NCBI GenBank assembly: GCA_963709645.1
Contig: CAVPXP010000048.1
Coordinates: 173,659-237,658, forward strand
Length of the DNA stretch: 64,000 nucleotides
DNA from: DYRB01 sp963709645
GTDB taxonomy: Bacteria; Pseudomonadota; Gammaproteobacteria; Chromatiales; Chromatiaceae
Direction of reading: 5' to 3'
Shown piece after piece: positions 26,338 through 35,478 of the stretch; within the stretch, counting starts at the first letter, position 1, and every line of letters starts with the position of its first letter. The notes under the pieces were generated by a model. The model was not told the DNA's origin, did no database searches, and saw only the letters and a list, made by a program, of their open reading frames with translations. The position numbers were made by a program, and so were the translations under genes.

Positions 26338-27450
26338 CTACTTGATCACGATCTTGACTGGGAAGTCCGGGAACCGCTTCTGGGGCCGTCCGCGCCAGGG
26401 TTTGGCGACCTGGTCTGCAACCCAGAGGCCCAGCAGGCCCAGGGGGATCAGGCCGAGCCAGCCGACCAGCGGGAGGCCGAATGGGGCGGGTCCACCGATC
26501 AGGGGCAGGTCAAGGACCCAGAAAGGCCCTGCCCAATGGTTCCATGCCTGTGCCGCAAGGCCCAGGAGCAGGGCCGCCAGGCTGGTGAGGAGCAACCGGC
26601 CCCAGTCCCCCCGGTCCAGCCCGGCCCAGAGTCCCAGGCCCCCGCCGAGGCCTTGCAGCCCCAGGGCCAGGAGCAGGGGGGCGACCCAGGTAAGCGGGTA
26701 GATCCGGTCCGGCCAGACCCCGGCCCCGATGAGCCCGAGTGCTGCCAGGGCGATCAGCGGCCAGCCGGTCTCTCGGCCCTTGCCGAGGTCGAGCGGCCCG
26801 GCGCGGCGGCCCCAGTCGTCGAGCCCGGGCAGGGCCCCCAGCCATTGTCGGAGGCTCATCAGGGCGGGGAGCAGGACGGCGTAGTCCAGTGTGGCCAGCA
26901 GGGCGAAGGGGAGGGGGCCCGGGGCCGCGGGGTAATGCCAGAGCTGGAGGTAGAGGTTGAGCCAGTGGACGACCCAGCCCAACAGGGCCCCGGCGGGGTA
27001 GAGCGCGAGGAAATACCACGGGTTCTGGTCCAGCAGGCAGACCCCTGCGCGCCGCAGGCCGTGGGCGTTGAGGACCAGGGTAAGGCCGAGCAGGGTCAGG
27101 GGCCAACCCAGGCGCCCGCCCCAGAGGTCGCCGACGGCCAGCGCCGCGATGAGCAGGGCGGGACCGCCCCAGGTCCAGGCCGGCCATGGCCTGCCGCTGT
27201 TGCGCTGAGGTCGGTCGGGAGGCTTGGTGCTTGGCCGTGCGAGCCACAGGATCAGGGCAATGAGGGCTGCGCCCAGGGCGAGGCCGGTCCAGGTCAAGGC
27301 CCAGTTCGGTGGGAGCGGGTCCCAGCTGCGGGCGTCCAGGGGTAGGCGCAGGAACTGCTCCAAGGGCTGGTTGGCGGCCAGGGCGCCGATGGCCGGCAAG
27401 ACCAGGCAGAGGACCAGGACGAGGGCGAGGGGAAAGAGGGCGACGAGCAA
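26338..27450 (-). CDS. Polytopic membrane protein of unknown function
   Basis: 370 residues, very rich in Leu, Gly, Trp and Pro, with about nine to ten hydrophobic segments (VALFPLALVLVLCLVLPAIGALA at the start, IALAALGLIGAGVWP and LLLTSLAALLLGLAAQAW later). The C-terminal 30 residues are basic (KPWRGRPQKRFPDF) and probably cytoplasmic. I recognise no family motif. It stands alone between msrBA and the SseB-domain gene. Codon use and GC content match the neighbours, which supports a real gene. Confidence 0.65.
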   Translation of the reverse strand: MLVALFPLALVLVLCLVLPAIGALAANQPLEQFLRLPLDARSWDPLPPNWALTWTGLALGAALIALILWLARPSTKPPDRPQRNSGRPWPAWTWGGPALLIAALAVGDLWGGRLGWPLTLLGLTLVLNAHGLRRAGVCLLDQNPWYFLALYPAGALLGWVVHWLNLYLQLWHYPAAPGPLPFALLATLDYAVLLPALMSLRQWLGALPGLDDWGRRAGPLDLGKGRETGWPLIALAALGLIGAGVWPDRIYPLTWVAPLLLALGLQGLGGGLGLWAGLDRGDWGRLLLTSLAALLLGLAAQAWNHWAGPFWVLDLPLIGGPAPFGLPLVGWLGLIPLGLLGLWVADQVAKPWRGRPQKRFPDFPVKIVIK

Positions 27451-27676
27451 GACGGCGGCTCCGCTGGTGGGTTGAAAACTGGTTGGGGCCCAGGCAACCC
27501 GGTCCCGCGAACCTTGGGCGAGGGGCGACCCAATGCCAACCCCAGCTTGTCATGTGCCTGTTTGGGCTGATTTGGGGGATTCACAGGGAAGCTGGGCCAA
27601 CAAACCTTGCTAAGCCGGGCCCCGAGTCCCTCCGAAAGAAACGGGCCTCTATGCGGGTCCCTGAGATCAATCGGGA

Positions 27677-28090
27677 TCAGTTCGCGTGATGCATGGCGGC
27701 AATCTGCGCCACGTCCTGGGCCTCGAAGTCCATGCCGTACTCAAGCCCGGGGTTCAGGGTGATGCCGAAACCGATACCGAGCTTCTCCAGCACCCAGGTG
27801 AAGTCCGCCACCAGGCCGCCGCCGTAGCCCGGGAAGTCGCGGACGAACTCCTTGGCCCGCTCGGGGTTGGTGAAAAGGACCAGGACCTCGCCGCCCTCGT
27901 CGGTCTGGATCTTGAGCGGGCGGGCCCTTTCTTCGGTCTGGAACCCGACGATCTGGTGCTTCTCGTAGATCGGCATGAACACCTCGGAGCCGAGGAGGGT
28001 CCGGATGAAGTCCTGGGGCTGGATTTGCCCCTCCTGGGCGGAGATGAGCTGTCGTTCGAGGTCGTTCTGCGGGGCGAATGCGGCGGACAT
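27677..28090 (-). CDS. SseB-domain protein
   Basis: 137 residues with the SseB N-terminal-type fold: NDLERQLISAQEGQIQPQDFIRTLLGSEVFMP, then GGEVLVLFTNPERAKEFV and a hydrophobic end DFTWVLEKLGIGFGITLNPG. SseB-domain proteins were first noted as enhancers of serine-sensitive or secreted products; their exact biochemical role is unclear. Single gene, about 300 nt from divergent msrP. Confidence 0.75.
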   Translation of the reverse strand: MSAAFAPQNDLERQLISAQEGQIQPQDFIRTLLGSEVFMPIYEKHQIVGFQTEERARPLKIQTDEGGEVLVLFTNPERAKEFVRDFPGYGGGLVADFTWVLEKLGIGFGITLNPGLEYGMDFEAQDVAQIAAMHHAN

Positions 28091-28395
28091 GTGGTTACCT
28101 TGGGTCGTTAGGCGATTGGCCCCGCATTCCTGGGGTTGCTCGGCTGGGATTCAACCCCCGGGAACCCTGCCGCGGGGGACCCATCGAACCCTGGGTGGCT
28201 CGGTCCCATATCGGCCCCATATATGCAAGGGCGCCGGACCAGTGCCCCGCTGCCGGCGCGGAATCGCCATTGGCGCGTGGGCGCCGGCCAGGTGTGCGAG
28301 GTCTCCATGGGTCGCTTCCGCCGGGTCGCGGCCCCAGGGTTGCCTGACAATTTCCGTTTCGTCGACCTAGGGGCTGTCGCCTCAGGAAAGCCAGC

Positions 28396-29388
28396 ATGTT
28401 GATTAAGAGACCTTCCGACATCCCCCCGTCCGAGATCACGCCGCAGGGCGTCTGGCTCCGCCGGCGCGAGTTGATCCGCAGGGCTGCCTATGGGGCGGGC
28501 TTGGTGGCGACTGGCGCGCTGCTCCTCTCCTGCGATCAAGCGGATGGCGGCAGCGAGACTGGGGCCAAATCCGCTGGGCGGGGGACGCCCATTCCCAATC
28601 CGCGGCCCAGCGTCTTCAGTACGACGGAAACGCAAACGGACTACGACGACATCACCAGTTACGGTAATTTCACCGAGTTCGGATCGGACAAAGGGGATCC
28701 CGCCCGCTACGCCGGGTCGCTGGAGACCCGCCCTTGGACTGTGGTGGTGGACGGGGAGTGCGATGCCCCCGGGCGGATCGGCATCGAGGAGGTTCTGAGC
28801 GGCTTTACCCAGGAGGAACGCATCTACCGCCTGCGCTGCGTGGAGACCTGGGCCATGGTGGTCCCCTGGGTCGGGTTTCCCCTGGGCGACCTGCTGCGAC
28901 GCTTCAAGCCGAACTCCAAGGCCAAGTACGTCGCCTTCGAGACCCTGTTCAACCCGAAGCAGATGCGCGGCCAGCGCCGCCAGGTGATCGACTGGCCCTA
29001 CCGTGAGGGGTTGCGCATGGACGAGGCCATGCACCCCCTGACCATCCTCGCCACTGGCCTCTATGGCGAGACCCTGCCCAACCAGAACGGCGCCCCGCTG
29101 CGCCTGGTGGTCCCCTGGAAGTACGGCTTCAAGAGCATCAAGTCCATCGTGCGGATCCGCTTCACGACGACCCAGCCTCCGACCGCCTGGAACCTGCTCC
29201 AGCCGGACGAGTACGGCTTCTACGCAAACGTCAACCCCAAGGTGGACCACCCGCGCTGGAGCCAGCGGCGGGAGCGCATGGTGGGCGCGGGGATCTTCAC
29301 CCCCAAGAAGGACACGCGTATGTTCAACGGCTATGCAGACCAGGTCGCCGGGCTCTATACCGGCATGGATCTGAAGAAGTTCTATTGA
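28396..29388 (+). CDS. msrP: Periplasmic methionine sulfoxide reductase catalytic subunit MsrP
   Basis: 330 residues. Molybdopterin enzyme exported folded by the Tat system; the signal contains LRRRELIRRAAYGAGLVATG. The molybdenum-ligating cysteine is Cys148 in IYRLRCVETWAMVVPW. Family blocks follow (YVAFETLFNP, LRMDEAMHPLTILATGLYGE, PLRLVVPWKYGFKSIKSI, TAWNLLQPDEYGFYANVNP). It reduces protein-bound methionine sulfoxide in the periplasm using electrons from MsrQ, encoded 9 nt downstream after a GAGGTG ribosome site. Start at ATG 28396. Confidence 0.95.
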   Translation: MLIKRPSDIPPSEITPQGVWLRRRELIRRAAYGAGLVATGALLLSCDQADGGSETGAKSAGRGTPIPNPRPSVFSTTETQTDYDDITSYGNFTEFGSDKGDPARYAGSLETRPWTVVVDGECDAPGRIGIEEVLSGFTQEERIYRLRCVETWAMVVPWVGFPLGDLLRRFKPNSKAKYVAFETLFNPKQMRGQRRQVIDWPYREGLRMDEAMHPLTILATGLYGETLPNQNGAPLRLVVPWKYGFKSIKSIVRIRFTTTQPPTAWNLLQPDEYGFYANVNPKVDHPRWSQRRERMVGAGIFTPKKDTRMFNGYADQVAGLYTGMDLKKFY

Positions 29389-29397
29389 GGTGACGGC

Positions 29398-30073
29398 ATG
29401 ATCCCAATGACACCGGAACGCTTGGTGCGGATGGCAAAGCCGGTGATCTTTCTGCTCTGCCTGGTGCCCGTTGCCCTGCTGTTGGCGGCGGCGATTGCGG
29501 GTGACTTGGGCGCCAATCCGGTCGAGACCATCACGCGCACCACAGGGGACTGGGCCCTGCGCCTATTGCTGCTGACCCTGGCGATGACCCCCCTCAAGCG
29601 GCTCATCGGGCACCCCTGGCCGATCCGCTTCCGGCGTATGCTCGGCCTTTTCGCCTTCTTCTACGCCGGCCTGCACCTGCTGACCTACCTCTGGCTCGAC
29701 CAGGGGTTCGACGCGCAGGCGATCGTCGAGGACCTGGTCAAGCGGCCCTACATCACCGCCGGCTTCACGGCCTTCGTTCTCCTGGTACCCCTGGCGCTGA
29801 CATCCACCCGGGCCATGATGCGGCGGCTGGGGCGGCGCTGGCAGGCCCTGCATCGGGCCATCTATGCCGTCGGCATCCTCGGGGTGCTGCACTACCTCTG
29901 GCTGGTCAAGGCGGACCTGTTCGATCCTGCTGGTCTACGCCCTGATCCTTGCTGCGCTGCTCGCGGCGCGGGTGCAGTGGAAGGCTGTGAGGCCGGCTTT
30001 GGGTCGGTCTGCGAGACTGGCAGGCATGAGGCGCTGGTTTGGGGCAGCGGCGGCCGAGCGCCGGCCCGGCTGA
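29398..30073 (+). CDS. msrQ: Haem-binding membrane subunit MsrQ (one frameshift)
   Basis: About 225 residues, six-helix haem b protein of the ferric-reductase-like family that passes electrons from the quinol pool to MsrP. Helices include VIFLLCLVPVALLLAAAIAG and MLGLFAFFYAGLHLLTYLWL with haem-ligand histidines, and AIYAVGILGVLHYLWLVKAD. An extra base near 29925 shifts the frame; in the corrected frame the protein continues VYALILAALLAARVQW and ends at 30073. The uncorrected frame runs on to 30174 into rlmJ on the other strand, with meaningless sequence. Partner of msrP. Confidence 0.88.
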
Positions 30074-30145
30074 GACAGCCGAGTCACACCCGGTGTGGTG
30101 CCCGGCCCTCCCTAGGCCCTCCCTGGGGGGCGCAAATTGCCTGCG

Positions 30146-30988
30146 TTACTCCCCGACCAGTTCCTGGGCCCTAAAGCTACCTGCACCCTCCTCGCCCAAG
30201 GCCTCGGCCAGGTAGGCCAGGGCCGGGCGCAGGTCGCCCAGTAGGGTCCAGGGTGGATTGACGATGAGCATGCCGCTGGCGGCCATACCTGGCAACTGCT
30301 CCTCGTTGCGGATGGTCAGCTCATAACGCTGCACCCGGCGGATGCCGCTGCGGGCGACGGCGCGCTCCAGGTCGTCGATACGCCGACGCTCCACCACAGG
30401 GTACCAGAGGGCATAGGTACCGGTGGCGAAGCGGCGGTGGGCCAGGGTGAGGGTCTCGACCACCTGGCGGTAGTCGGACTTGACCTCGTAGGCGGGGTCC
30501 AGCAGGGCCAGGCCCCGGCGCTCGCGGGGGGGCAGGGCGGCGAGCAGGCCGCGGTACCCGTCGCCTTCGGTTACCTGGACCCTGCGGTCGGCCGCAAAGT
30601 TATCCCGCAGCGGGCCAATCTCGCTTCCGTGCAGCTCGTGCAGGATCAAGCGATCGCCAGGGCGCAACAGGTGTTGGGCGAGCCAGGGGGAACCGGGGTA
30701 ACGAAGCAGCGTTCCGCCCGGGTTGAGGGTCCGAACCAGCTCCACATAGGCCGCGAGCGGGGCCGGGAGGTCGCAGCGGTCCCAGAGTTTGGCGATGCCC
30801 CCGAGGTATTCCTGATTCTGCCGGGCCTGGGGTGCGTCCAGCCGGTAGAGACCGGGGCCGGCGTGGCTCTCGATATAACAGAGGGGCTTGCCCTTGGCCG
30901 TCAGGTAGGTGAGTACCCGGGTCAGGATCAGGTGCTTGAGGACGTCCGCGTGGTTTCCAGCATGGAAGGCGTGGCGGTAGCTCAGCAC
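30146..30988 (-). CDS. rlmJ: 23S rRNA adenine-2030 N6-methyltransferase RlmJ
   Basis: 280 residues, the same length as E. coli RlmJ. Methylates A2030 of 23S rRNA with SAM. The N-terminus LSYRHAFHAGNHADVLKH is the family signature, then YIESHAGPGLYRL and the active-site motif LLDPAYE. The usual motif is DPPY; here alanine replaces the second proline. Start is a GTG at 30988, because the family begins with (M)LSYRH; the in-frame ATG at 31063 would add 25 non-conserved residues. Convergent with msrQ. Confidence 0.92.
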   Translation of the reverse strand: MLSYRHAFHAGNHADVLKHLILTRVLTYLTAKGKPLCYIESHAGPGLYRLDAPQARQNQEYLGGIAKLWDRCDLPAPLAAYVELVRTLNPGGTLLRYPGSPWLAQHLLRPGDRLILHELHGSEIGPLRDNFAADRRVQVTEGDGYRGLLAALPPRERRGLALLDPAYEVKSDYRQVVETLTLAHRRFATGTYALWYPVVERRRIDDLERAVARSGIRRVQRYELTIRNEEQLPGMAASGMLIVNPPWTLLGDLRPALAYLAEALGEEGAGSFRAQELVGE

Positions 30989-31131
30989 GGCGTGACTCGC
31001 GGACGGGGTTGACCTGTTCCTGTGCCCAGGGTCGGCGCCTCGGCCTCGACGGCAGACGGGCACTTGGAGCCCCCGCCCCTGGTCTGCCGATCAGGGGGCG
31101 GCACCTTCCGAGGATGGTACCCGCGTTCGTC

Positions 31132-31161
31132 TTGACCGCGATAGTGCCTCTCCTGTAGCTT
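31132..31161 (+). promoter_or_regulatory. Candidate promoter of the ilv operon
   Basis: TTGACC and TAGCTT spaced 18 nt, about 110 nt upstream of the ilv large-subunit start. The -10 box is weak. I see no leader peptide with a run of Ile/Val/Leu codons and no clear attenuator between here and 31270. Confidence 0.25.
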
Positions 31162-31270
31162 TTCGCGTTTTCTGCAATGTTCTGATTTTCTGTTGCGCAA
31201 TGGCTTTTCCCGTCAGCCGGCTGGCGGGGTGTGGTCCAAGGTCGGTGCGGGCAGATCGGAGGTCGTCAAG

Positions 31271-32989
31271 GTGGAACTGAGCGGGGGCGAGATCGTTGTC
31301 CAGGCGCTGGTGGACGAGGGCGTCGAATACGTCTTCGGCTACCCCGGCGGGGCCGTACTCCATACCTATGACGCCCTGTTCAAGCAGGACCGCGTCAAGC
31401 ACATCCTGGTCCGCCACGAGCAGGCCGCGACCCATGCCGCGGACGGCTTTGCCCGGGCCACCGGCAAGTGCGGCGTGGCGTTGGTGACCTCCGGGCCCGG
31501 CGCTACCAATGCCGTCACCGGCATCGCCACTGCCTATATGGACTCCATCCCCATGGTCATCCTGTCCGGGCAGGTCCCGACGCCGGTGATCGGCAGCGAT
31601 GCCTTCCAGGAGGTGGACACGGTCGGCATCACCCGGCCCTGCGTCAAGCACAACTTCCTGGTCAAGGACGTGCATGACCTTGCCCTCACCATCCGCAAGG
31701 CCTTCTACATCGCCACCACCGGGCGCCCCGGTCCGGTGGTGGTGGACATCCCCAAGGACGTCACGGACCCCAACATCAAGATCCCCTACGACTATCCGCG
31801 GGAGATCAAGATGCGCTCCTACAACCCGACCCAGCGTGGGCACCAGGGGCAGATCCGTCAGGCCGTGGACCTGATGCTGGCGGCCAAACGGCCGGTCATC
31901 TACACGGGCGGCGGCGTGGTCCTGGGCGAGGGCTCGGCGGAGCTGCGCGAGCTGGTCCGCGAGACCGGGTTTCCCATCACCAGCACCCTCATGGGTCTCG
32001 GGGCTTTCCCGGGGACGGATCGGCAGTTCCTCGGCATGCTCGGCATGCACGGGACCTACGAAGCCAACATGGCGATGCACGAGACCGACTGCCTCATCGC
32101 CATCGGCGCCCGCTTCGACGACCGGGTGACCGGCAAGATCGAGCACTTCTGCCCCCACGCCAAGATCATCCATATCGACGTGGATCCGTCGTCCATCTCC
32201 AAGACGGTGCGGGTGGATATTCCCATCGTTGGACCCGTGCTGAGCGTGCTGAAGGACATGCTGCGGATGGTTCGCGAGCACAAGCGTCCAGGCGAGCACC
32301 CTGGGCTCGCCGACTGGTGGACCAAGATCGAGGAATGGCGGCGCATGGATTGCCTGCACTACGACCACCACAGCGAGCTGATCAAGCCGCAGATGGCGGT
32401 GGAGACCCTTTACCGGGTCACCAATGGGGAGCTGTATCTCACCTCCGACGTGGGCCAGCATCAGATGTTCGCGGCCCAGTTCTATCCCTTCAACGAGCCG
32501 CGGCGCTGGATCAACTCCGGCGGGCTCGGGACCATGGGCTTCGGCCTGCCCGCGGCCATGGGGGTTCAGCTCGCCTTCCCGGACGCGCCGGTAGCCTGCA
32601 TCTCCGGCGAGGCCAGCATCCTCATGTGCATCCAGGAGATGGCCACCTGCAAGCAGTACGGCCTGCCGATCAAGGTCATCCTGCTCAACAACGGCTACAT
32701 GGGCATGGTCCGGCAGTGGCAGGAGTTCTTCTACGAGAGCCGTTACTCCCACTCCTATGTGGATGCCCTGCCGGACTTCGTGAAGCTGAGCGAGAGCTTC
32801 GGCCACGTCGGGATGCGCATCGAGAAGCCGGCGGACCTCGAGGGCGCCATGCGCGAGGCCTTCGGGCTCAAGGACCGCTTCGTCTTCCTCGACGTGGTGG
32901 TTGATCCCAAGGAGAACGTTTACCCCATGATCGCGGCGGGCAAGGGCCACCACGAGATGCACCTTTCGCCGGAGCGGGAGCTGGCCTGA
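31271..32989 (+). CDS. ilvB: Acetolactate synthase large subunit
   Basis: 572 residues. Thiamine-diphosphate enzyme catalysing the first common step of valine, leucine and isoleucine synthesis. Motifs: the conserved N-terminus ELSGGEIVVQALVDEGVEYVFGYPGGAV, catalytic glutamate in HEQAATHAADG, FAD-binding middle domain, and the ThDP site GLGTMGFGLPAAMG with the downstream NNGYMGMVRQWQE. A GTG at 31271 is preceded by GGAGG 9 nt upstream and begins the conserved N-terminus; an ATG at 31193 would add 26 poor residues. First gene of an ilvB-ilvH-ilvC operon. Also annotated as ilvI in many genomes. Confidence 0.95.
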   Translation: MELSGGEIVVQALVDEGVEYVFGYPGGAVLHTYDALFKQDRVKHILVRHEQAATHAADGFARATGKCGVALVTSGPGATNAVTGIATAYMDSIPMVILSGQVPTPVIGSDAFQEVDTVGITRPCVKHNFLVKDVHDLALTIRKAFYIATTGRPGPVVVDIPKDVTDPNIKIPYDYPREIKMRSYNPTQRGHQGQIRQAVDLMLAAKRPVIYTGGGVVLGEGSAELRELVRETGFPITSTLMGLGAFPGTDRQFLGMLGMHGTYEANMAMHETDCLIAIGARFDDRVTGKIEHFCPHAKIIHIDVDPSSISKTVRVDIPIVGPVLSVLKDMLRMVREHKRPGEHPGLADWWTKIEEWRRMDCLHYDHHSELIKPQMAVETLYRVTNGELYLTSDVGQHQMFAAQFYPFNEPRRWINSGGLGTMGFGLPAAMGVQLAFPDAPVACISGEASILMCIQEMATCKQYGLPIKVILLNNGYMGMVRQWQEFFYESRYSHSYVDALPDFVKLSESFGHVGMRIEKPADLEGAMREAFGLKDRFVFLDVVVDPKENVYPMIAAGKGHHEMHLSPERELA

Positions 32990-32990
32990 C

Positions 32991-33491
32991 ATGAGCGATA
33001 CCAGACACATCATCTCCGTCCTGCTGGAGAACGAGGCCGGGGCCCTGTCCCGGGTGGCGGGGCTCTTCTCGGCCCGCGGCTACAATATCGAGTCCCTCAC
33101 CGTCGCGCCGACGGACGATCCCTCCCTGTCGCGCATGACCCTGGTCACCGCCGGGAGCGACGAGATCGTCGAGCAGATCAAGAAGCAGCTCAACAAGCTC
33201 ATCGACGTCGTCAAGCTCCTGGACCTCTCCGAAGGTCCGCACGTCGAGCGCGAGATGATGCTCATCAAGCTGCGCGCCCTGGGTCCGGAGCGCGAGGAGC
33301 TCAAGCGCCTGGTGGACATCTTCAGGGCCAAGGTCGTCGACGTGACCGACGCAAGCTATGTGGTCGAGCTGACCGGGGCCCCCAGGAAGCTCGACGCCTT
33401 CATCCGTGCCGCCCCGAAGGGGCTGATCGTCGAAGTGGTCCGCTCCGGGCCCACCGGCATCGCCCGCGGCGAGAAGGGTCTGACCCTTTGA
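32991..33491 (+). CDS. ilvH: Acetolactate synthase regulatory subunit
   Basis: 166 residues. Two-part regulatory subunit that gives valine feedback inhibition and activates the large subunit. ACT domain at the N-terminus (HIISVLLENEAGALSRVAGLFSARGYNIESL) and the ALS small-subunit C-domain (REMMLIKLRA to GPTGIARGEKGL). Starts 1 nt after the ilvB stop, so it is coupled. Confidence 0.95.
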   Translation: MSDTRHIISVLLENEAGALSRVAGLFSARGYNIESLTVAPTDDPSLSRMTLVTAGSDEIVEQIKKQLNKLIDVVKLLDLSEGPHVEREMMLIKLRALGPEREELKRLVDIFRAKVVDVTDASYVVELTGAPRKLDAFIRAAPKGLIVEVVRSGPTGIARGEKGLTL

Positions 33492-33545
33492 CCCTCCGCC
33501 CCTGCCGCAAATGACCGCGACCAATTCCAAGACCAGGAAACACCC

Positions 33546-34568
33546 ATGAGCATCAACGTTTACTACGACAAAGACGCCGACCTCTCCCTGATCCAGGGGC
33601 GCCAGGTCGCGATCATCGGCTACGGCTCGCAGGGCCACGCCCACGCCAATAACCTCAAGGAGTCCGGCGTCTCCGTCACCGTGGGGCTGCGTCCCGGCTC
33701 CGCCTCCGCGGCCAAGGCCACCAACGCCGGCCTTACCGTCAAGTCCGTCGAGGAGGCCGTCGCCGGGGCGGACGTGGTCATGGTCCTGGCCCCGGACGAG
33801 CACCAGGCCAGGCTCTACCGCGAGCAGATCGCCCCCAACATCAAGGAGGGCGCGGCCCTGGCCTTCGCCCACGGCTTCAACATCCACTTCGGCCAGATCG
33901 AGCCCCGCGAGGACCTGGACGTCATCATGATCGCCCCCAAGGGGCCCGGGCACCTGGTGCGCTCCACCTACACCCAGGGCGGCGGCGTGCCGAGTCTCAT
34001 TGCCGTCTATCAGGATGCCACCGGCCAGGCCCGCGACGTTGCGTTGGCCTATGCCTCGGCGAATGGGGGCGGGCGCGCAGGCATCATCGAGACGAGCTTC
34101 CGCGAAGAGTGCGAGACCGACCTCTTCGGCGAGCAGGTGGTGCTGTGCGGTGGCCTGACCTCGCTCATCCAGAACGGCTTCGAGACCCTGGTCGAGGCCG
34201 GCTATGCCCCGGAGATGGCCTATTTCGAGTGCCTGCACGAGGTCAAGCTCATCGTCGACCTGATCTACGAGGGCGGCATCGCCAACATGCGCTACTCGAT
34301 CTCCAATACCGCCGAGTATGGCGACCTGACCCGCGGCCCGCGCATCGTCACCTCCGAGACCAAGGCCGAGATGAAGCGCATTCTGGGCGAGATCCAGTCC
34401 GGCGAGTTCGCCAAGGAGTTCATCCTCGAGAACCAGGCCGGGGCGCCCAAGATGAAGGCGCTGCGCCGCCTGGGCGAGGAACACCAGATCGAGGCCGTCG
34501 GCGAGCGCCTGCGCGAGATGATGCCCTGGATCAAGGCCTCCAAGCTGGTGGACAAGGCCAAGAACTGA
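33546..34568 (+). CDS. ilvC: Ketol-acid reductoisomerase (class I)
   Basis: 340 residues, the short class I form. Isomerises and reduces acetolactate with NADPH and magnesium. Rossmann motif IIGYGSQGHAHANNLKESG, the NADPH-specificity loop VTVGLRPGSASAAKA, and the catalytic knotted domain (FREECETDLFGEQVVLCGG with metal-binding Asp/Glu). Located 54 nt after ilvH, and a strong terminator follows 27 nt later, so this gene closes the operon. Confidence 0.96.
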   Translation: MSINVYYDKDADLSLIQGRQVAIIGYGSQGHAHANNLKESGVSVTVGLRPGSASAAKATNAGLTVKSVEEAVAGADVVMVLAPDEHQARLYREQIAPNIKEGAALAFAHGFNIHFGQIEPREDLDVIMIAPKGPGHLVRSTYTQGGGVPSLIAVYQDATGQARDVALAYASANGGGRAGIIETSFREECETDLFGEQVVLCGGLTSLIQNGFETLVEAGYAPEMAYFECLHEVKLIVDLIYEGGIANMRYSISNTAEYGDLTRGPRIVTSETKAEMKRILGEIQSGEFAKEFILENQAGAPKMKALRRLGEEHQIEAVGERLREMMPWIKASKLVDKAKN

Positions 34569-34594
34569 TCACGGCGGTTCGGGCGGGTGCCAGC

Positions 34595-34630
34595 AAGGGC
34601 CGCGGGGCAGACCCCGCGGCCCTTTCTTGT
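34595..34630 (+). terminator. Rho-independent terminator of the ilv operon
   Basis: 13-bp perfect stem (AAGGGCCGCGGGG at 34595-34607 with CCCCGCGGCCCTT at 34612-34624), tetraloop CAGA and a short T-rich tail TCTTGT. Very stable. Confidence 0.88.
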
Positions 34631-35478
34631 TAGCAGGCCCGCCGCTGGGGCAGTTCCCGCGTCCGACCGGCGGCATGGCATGGCTTGGCTTGGCTCGCCA
34701 GACGCAGCGGTGCTGTCCTCGGCGTTCCGACTCCAAAGCCGAACGGGTGGTCAGTTTGACGACCCGTGAGTGGCTGGGTGTGGGGGCCGTTCTGAGGAAG
34801 AGTCGGTTACGGACTGTTATTGATGTTGTTTCTTACGACTGAAAGATAGTCGTAACTAACTGTATTCAAGCTTGTTCTTATTCGCAGTGCCTGTGGATAA
34901 CCTTGTGGATTAGCTGCGCGTTACGCGTGAGCCGCCAGAAACGTGACAATTTCCCTGAGGTCGGCAACCGCCGCCCGTAGCGGAAGAGACCGGCGGCGCG
35001 GTAAGGGCGCAAAACCACATTATCCCGAGTCTGGTGCCTCGGAACTTTCTCGTTGCGACTCCGACAAACGGAGTCAAGTACCCACGTACTGACGAGGACA
35101 TGCCGATGACCGAGCACCCTGAGCCAGGCCCTGACGAGCGCCTTCACCTTGAGCTCTTTCTGCGAACCTCCGCGCAGTATTTCGGTCTGGCCTCCTCCCA
35201 CCATGTAGGCCTTGGCCAGACGCTCGTTGGGCGCAAGCCGACCGGTCCTGGCTCTATGCACCTGCCGCAATATGGAGCGAAGCAGGTGCGGACCCGCCGA
35301 TAGCCTTCCGAATCGCCGCGCCCAAGAGACCCCGGGCGGTCCAGGGCAGTAATCTGCCGCCTGGGGGCTTCGAACCTCGGATCCTTGCCCTATAGTTGTC
35401 TGGGCCTGACCGCCGACCGTCCGGCATCGGCCCCTTGGTCTGCGGTACAGGTGCCCCTCAGCGAAGGAGACCGGCGCC
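34631..35478. other. 848-nt gap with lower GC and DnaA-box-like sequence
   Basis: No gene is supported; the long minus-strand frame (34878-35510) has no motif and extends into the caspase gene. Contents: an imperfect pentamer run GGCAT-GGCAT-GGCTT-GGCTT (34672-34695); an A/T-richer stretch (34800-34900) with an inverted repeat TTACGACT-7-AGTCGTAA (34833-34855); and a DnaA-box match TGTGGATAA (34889-34897). The sequence between the housekeeping ilv operon and the caspase locus marks a possible insertion boundary. Confidence 0.5.

Noticed and set aside
31064..31270. Attenuator leader peptide for the ilv operon
   Set aside because: No short frame with a cluster of Ile, Val or Leu codons and no paired terminator hairpins were found.
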